In this document: positions 59,585 to 64,000 of the stretch, piece after piece
Layout: each line of letters starts with the position of its first letter
Position numbering within the stretch: position 1 is the first letter of the stretch
NCBI RefSeq assembly: GCF_016097555.1
Contig: NC_054708.1
Location: 2,318,558-2,382,557, forward strand
DNA from: Gigantopelta aegis
Taxonomy: Eukaryota; Mollusca; Gastropoda; Neomphalida; Peltospiridae
DNA length: 64,000 nucleotides
Reading direction: 5' to 3'
Made by a program: the position numbers and the translations under genes
Notes under the pieces: generated by a model
The model's database searches: none
What the model saw: the letters and a program-made list of their open reading frames with translations, nothing else
What the model was told of the DNA's origin: nothing

Positions 59585-59636
<52 letters not shown>
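59585..59636 (+). repeat. (AT)n microsatellite
   Basis: Starts at the last base of the hairpin arm. Confidence 0.97.
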
Positions 59637-59638
<2 letters not shown>

Positions 59639-60071
59639 ATAATTTGTTTGTCTTGATGTTGACGACACATATACGCACATTAACTTAATGACACACAAAA
59701 ACACTCGAATACGAATATATTATATTATGATGTGCAATTCAGGGTAGAACTTCGACTCGAAATATAATATTAAAACCCCAATAATTAATTTGCCAGCCAG
59801 TGCTCCACAACTGGCATATCAAATGCTATAAATATAGCTATTAAAAGCCACCACCGTAACTATCTGAAGGGAGCGGACAAAAAGAAAGATTTTCTAACTG
59901 GAGATCGCCAGTTACTGTACTCTGATTCTTTATACTACCCTCCCCTAGTTATTTAGACTAAGTACGGCCATCAGCATGTTTGTGGTTGTTTAAAACAACT
60001 CTCACAGGTAAAATACACAGTGGAGAAATGTCTATAACTGACCATTTCTGTGTTTAAAAGACCAAATTGAC
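59637..60071. other. Nothing recognised
   Basis: CCAGCCAGTGCTCCACAACTGG at 59790-59812 is a weak SINE body trace. Confidence 0.35.
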
Positions 60072-60231
60072 TGTGGTTTCATTATAAAATTCTATCTAGA
60101 ATAATAACATCAAACACTTTTCTTTACAGAAAAAGTGAATGAAATGTCTGTGAGTTTTGCCACAGACAGCCAGAAACATTGGAACATTTGTTCTATGACT
60201 GTTCTAAACTCTTAGTTATATGGAAATAAAC
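60072..60231 (+). pseudogene. LINE zinc-knuckle (zf-RVT) relic, copy 1
   Basis: Reads LWFHYKILSRIITSNTFLYR, a stop, then CEFCHRQPETLEHLFYDCSK and LLVIWK. W-YKI-HRI-TN--L and C-FC---PET-EHLF-DC---W is the zinc-binding region after reverse transcriptase in L1/Tx1-like elements. Two in-frame stops. Confidence 0.75.
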
Positions 60232-60346
60232 TGAACCGCGGAGTCAGGACAAAGGTGACCATATACAATTCGATAGATAGTTAGTCTTATATGAAAAACA
60301 TCTTAATGATATTTGTTATTGACTCATTATAAATGTTAAATGCAGA

Positions 60347-60851
60347 TTGTTGAAGTTAAGTTGGTTTCAGTACAAAATCATTCACTGTATACTTTCTGTT
60401 AATACCTACCTACACAAGATAGGATATATTACTTCTCCCCTTTGTAGCTTCTGCAATTTAGAACTATGGACAATTATTCATATGTTTTGGGAATGTACTC
60501 TAGTCAACTCTATTTGGACAGAAATTAAAAACTCGATTCAAATAAAAACCGGTACAAATATTAATTTTAATAAATAAAATATTTTTTGGGGCTTCAAAAC
60601 TGGAAACGAAATATTAAGTGTTTAATAACAAGGACAATTGCATTAACACGATCGGATCGATTGTCCTTGTTATTAAACACTTAATATTTAAAAGTCATTT
60701 GAATGCTTATGTGCCTGATTTAAACTGGATCCAAAAGGAGTTGTCAGATTATTATTATATTACTAAGGCAATTGCCTTTTCCACTTGTAAATTTGACTCA
60801 TTTGTAAAATTTTGGTCATTTTGTCATAATCTGTTTCAGCAACAGTCTTAA
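60347..60851 (+). pseudogene. LINE zinc-knuckle relic and C-terminus, copy 2
   Basis: 60347-60577 reads WFQYKIIHCILSVNTYLHKI, then LCSFCNLELWTIIHMFWECT and VNSIWTEI. After a frame change, 60618-60851 reads VLVIKHLIFKSHLNAYVPDL and FVKFWSF, the usual end of L1-like ORF2. It resembles copy 1 but is not identical, so these are two insertions or a duplication. Confidence 0.75.
60609..60689. repeat. Perfect inverted repeat, 30-bp arms, 21-bp loop
   Basis: Arms 60609-60638 and 60660-60689 are exact complements (AAGTGTTTAATAACAAGGAC and partner). Lies inside the LINE relic at its frame change. Confidence 0.95.
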
Positions 60852-62154
60852 GATGAACTTGTAGGTCTTGGGGCTGGCTCTGGCAACCACCAAACTAGCT
60901 TACTGAGAATTTAAAAACCTAATGACAAATATCATTTTAAATTGGCAAAATAATTTCATGATGTGGAAAATAACTGATTTACAGATAATTTGGAGAAATG
61001 ATTTGCTTGCCCAAAGCTAGCTCCATTCATGCATACCTTAATGTCTTGTAAAGGAAAATTAATTATTCATTATTATAAACAGTTGGAAGGCCTACTTAGT
61101 TTTTATTTGCCTATGTGAGTTATATTTATATAGAACTGACAAGAATAGTTGTACATTGTTGATACTAAGGTTACTATTGGTGATAATTATATGTATGCAT
61201 ATATTTAGAATATGTATCTTTAATACTGCTGTCATATCAAGTTTTCTGTTATTCTAAATGTAGATATCATGTACTGAAAAAATTAATAGATAATAATAAG
61301 AAAGAATGTTGAAGTTACATATATGCTCTATTAAATATTATATAAGATAAAATAAAAATGGAAAAATATATAATTTGTAAAACTGTCAACTCAAATAATT
61401 GGGTACCTTGATCTAGATTCATGGAAACAAAACGTAACAATACTATATATATTATTCTAGAAGCATTTAATACAACATAATTGTTTTATATTTTCTGTTT
61501 CAAAATCTGATCTTTAAATTCCAATAACATGAATAACACTACACAAATAGTTTCTGGGGTCAATAAACTTTATTTTAAAAACTTGAATTATAAAAGAAAC
61601 CACCTGTGTGCACCCGTTTATTACTAACACGGTCGATAGTTTATAGTTCAGATGTGCCCATTTTTAACATAAACGGTCAACATAAACTATAATGTACTGT
61701 ACATTGTAAATAAAAATATTTACTTTTTTTCAGTTGGCGATTAAACTTTTGCGAAAAACAGTATTTTAGACGCTTAAAAAAATAAGTGAGAAAGAAAAGT
61801 TAACGACGATGGTAACAGTTAAAAAAAAAAACTGTTTCAAGGTTGCGTTAATGTACGTTTCAGATGCACAGTATGATTAGAACTAACTTTAGAAAATGAC
61901 ACTAAAAGCTATTATTATTTGACACCACATTATAAAGTGTTACGGACAATACTTTGACAGTGCTAAATATTTCCTACATATTTACGACGCAGAGCCCGTT
62001 CTGAACAGTTAAATGGTACAAGAATGTATTTTGCTAACAGCTTTGTAGTGTGGCATTGAAAACCAGCCACGCGTGGAACTCGTCCAAGTTAACTCCGCCC
62101 ATTTATGCATAATGCCTATCAGCTGATCAATACGGGCAGAAGAAGAACGTGTTT
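60852..62154. other. Nothing recognised
   Basis: AT-rich; possibly 3' remnants of the LINE to about 61000. No gene seen. Confidence 0.35.
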
Positions 62155-62290
62155 GATCGTTTCGCATGGAGCAGAATAGACTAACACTCGAGTAGAGAAT
62201 TCATGTTTTATATTATAAATATCACCAGTGGTTTCGCACGGAGTAGAAAAGGCTAACATTCAGGTAGAGCATTCATGTTTTATAATACAA
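62155..62290 (+). repeat. About 68-bp direct duplication
   Basis: GTTTCGCATGGAGCAGAATA and GTTTCGCACGGAGTAGAAAA, each followed by GTAGAGNATTCATGTTTTAT. Confidence 0.75.
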
Positions 62291-62475
62291 ACGGCATCAA
62301 GATGACATTTTAAAAGAAATAATTCCTATATCAAATTGCCCAAGCGTTTTATCCCCTCCCCCAGTAAATAATATACATTGTAGCCTCTCACCATCGATAT
62401 ATTTTTTATTTTTTTATTTTTTTAAAAACAATTAAAATAAATTTACTGAATTAAAGCATTAAGACAAAATGCGTA

Positions 62476-62545
62476 GTTTGATACCCAATAGCCGATGTAT
62501 TTTTCGTGATGGGGTGTCGTTAAACATCTATTCTATTCTATTCTA
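62476..62545 (+). mobile_element. SINE tail with (CTATT)n
   Basis: TTTGATACCCAATAGCCGAT, GGGGTGTCGTTAAACAT, then CTATTCTATTCTATTCTA. Confidence 0.8.
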
Positions 62546-62954
62546 AAACAAAATGGTAATATTTTCAACAACAAAATATTATTTCTTGTATTACATTGTT
62601 TTACTGCTCCTGAAAATTATAGAGTGCCTCCTACATCCGTCTACATTCGACCTTAAACCCCAACCCCATCCCCACTTACCCCCGTAGTCAAATTAGTTTT
62701 TGATCTAAACAAAATTGATATACATGTGTACAAGGTTTACTGGTATTAAAACATGCGGATGTATTCTATAGTATGAGAATTTTAAAAGTAGTCTTATAAA
62801 TATATTACAATATACATGTATATAAACAAATATCCAAGATTTCCATTTTAAATTCGTGTTCGAGAATAGTGATAGTCTAATTAATGCATTAATTGTTGTA
62901 ATATGTATTTTTAAACTTGATGTTCATGCTTAACGTTTTGGTCACTCACTTCAT
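62546..62954. other. Nothing recognised
   Basis: AT-rich spacer. Confidence 0.35.
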
Positions 62955-63120
62955 CTGTCTGTATATCCAGGACAGTTGGCTAGTGATTAATTGCTAGTTA
63001 TTAGAAAGAGAGAAGTCAGTGTAGTAGTCTTGCACCATCTTATTGACCCGTTAAAACAGTGGATGAAGACCGGTCCTGGGATACGAGCCCAGAACCCATC
63101 AGCTGTAAAGCCGATGAGAT
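62955..63120 (-). mobile_element. SINE type C, reverse
   Basis: CATCTGTCTGTATATCCAGG, ACAGTTGG, then CCCAGAACCCATCAGCTGTA; matches the complement of 63631-63830 in order. Confidence 0.6.
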
Positions 63121-63630
63121 AAGGAAACATTTTGGTAAACAGACATTCACTTGTAAAATTAAAAATAATGACAACATAGCACACTTTTGTGTTTATCCAA
63201 ATAAGGTAAAAGCACGTTTCCCTGGACACTTCGTTGTGACCACGTGGTCCGTATGTCAGGTGTTAAAATAAGTGAAGTGTGAAGAGGATTTGCACGACAT
63301 CGTGGAAGGTGTTGAGAGAGGCGGATTTGCTTGAAGGTACGCTGTATTTATTGTCATACTAACTACAATCAATTTGGTCGCACACAATGCGACGACGAGT
63401 GTAAAATTTCATGGCGCTCGCCGCTACACCGGCGTTAAGGCGTACCCGTAATGCAAAGCCGACGTAATGGGACATGGTTGGGTGGCGGCCAATTCACGAC
63501 GGCCCTTTTACACGACAGCGCTACATGAAAGAAAGTAAACTACAAAAATGTTTTACCCGAGTGCTCAAAAGATGCCCGTCAGTATATACAGCTGAATGCT
63601 ATAAAGTCAGCGTGCAGATAAATAGACCTA
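63121..63630. other. Nothing recognised
   Basis: GC-richer than the surroundings from 63380 to 63530; no exon supported. Confidence 0.35.
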
Positions 63631-63830
63631 CCGGCCTCGGTGGCGCAGTGGTTAAGCCATCGGACTGGTAGGTACAGGGTTCGCAGCCTGGTACCGGCTC
63701 CAACCCAGAACGAGTTCTTAAGGGCTCTCTCACTAACAACTAACCCACTGTCCTGAACAGACAGTCCATATAGCTAGCTAAGGTGGGATATTTCCCAGTA
63801 TATTAGTTTAAACAAACACACCCACTAAAC
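63631..63830 (+). mobile_element. SINE type C with tRNA-like head
   Basis: ACCGGCCTCGGTGGCGCAGT, GGTTAAGCCATCGGACTGG (A-box TGGCGCAGTGG), GGTTCGCAGCC (B-box), then GGCTCTCTCACTAACAACTA. Derived from a tRNA; not a functional tRNA gene. Confidence 0.85.
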
Positions 63831-64000
63831 CTGGCCGGAATACACCCATATTACACAAAAAACCTACTACATTAGCATGATCCAGAATTACCATAAAAAG
63901 TCTTCAATGTCAACAAGTTACGCGTTTGCAAACTACATGGTCTCACCTGTCAACTTCAGTCTAACAGTTGTCACTTCAAAGCTGTCTCCCATGGAATAAT
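63831..64000. other. Window end, nothing recognised
   Basis: No feature seen. Confidence 0.35.

Noticed and set aside
63631..63700. tRNA gene
   Set aside because: Has A and B boxes but no cloverleaf that closes; it is the head of a SINE, as are the heads at 17600, 33372, 47448 and 49900.

Overview
The window is animal nuclear DNA, most likely from a mollusc. It is AT-rich, dense in tRNA-headed SINEs, non-LTR retrotransposon relics, small inverted-repeat DNA elements and minisatellites, and its one clear protein gene has canonical GT-AG introns. The mollusc call rests on my recognition of the SINE core (the block around TCGGCTATTGGATGTC), which I associate with gastropod and bivalve genomes; it is not proven here.

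The main gene lies on the minus strand from 29285 to 3573. I assemble it from eight exons in perfect phase into a 427-residue serine beta-lactamase-like hydrolase (class C / penicillin-binding-protein fold) with an N-terminal membrane anchor. Exon 1 (29143-29285) sits 10.5 kb upstream of exon 2 and is too short to stand out as an ORF. Intron 1 holds a decayed non-LTR retrotransposon (about 19625-23450, minus) with AP endonuclease and YADD reverse transcriptase, a PHD-like fragment, fold-back elements and a nested TTAA element. Introns 2 and 7 hold two multi-kilobase tandem arrays: a 92-bp array grown from a SINE tail (14606-17440) and a 64-bp array with a 1,472-bp higher-order duplication (5231-9399). 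Three exons of this gene (2, 6 and 8) have their splice junctions tandemly copied into the adjoining intron.

From 29.3 to 64 kb I find no second complete gene. The stretch holds arrays (34 bp at 32.7-33.4 kb grown from a SINE head, 29 bp at 33.8-35.2 kb, 61 bp at 35.5-36.0 kb, a degenerate array of about 150 bp at 36.8-37.9 kb), SINEs of several modular types, a reverse-transcriptase polyprotein fragment (38.2 kb), a 2,165-bp THAP-domain DNA transposon with TTAA target duplications that split a 66-bp array (41174-43338), a mariner-like MITE (46.5-47.1 kb), two adjacent LINE zinc-knuckle relics (60.1-60.9 kb), and long hairpins. One cysteine-rich minus-strand exon candidate lies at 52900-53083.

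The strongest candidates for something new are the repeated splice-junction duplications in one gene, tandem arrays born from each end of a SINE, and a group of four TTAA-flanked elements with related AGGRACA-type ends, one of which carries a THAP domain and one of which sits at the exact centre of an older palindrome.
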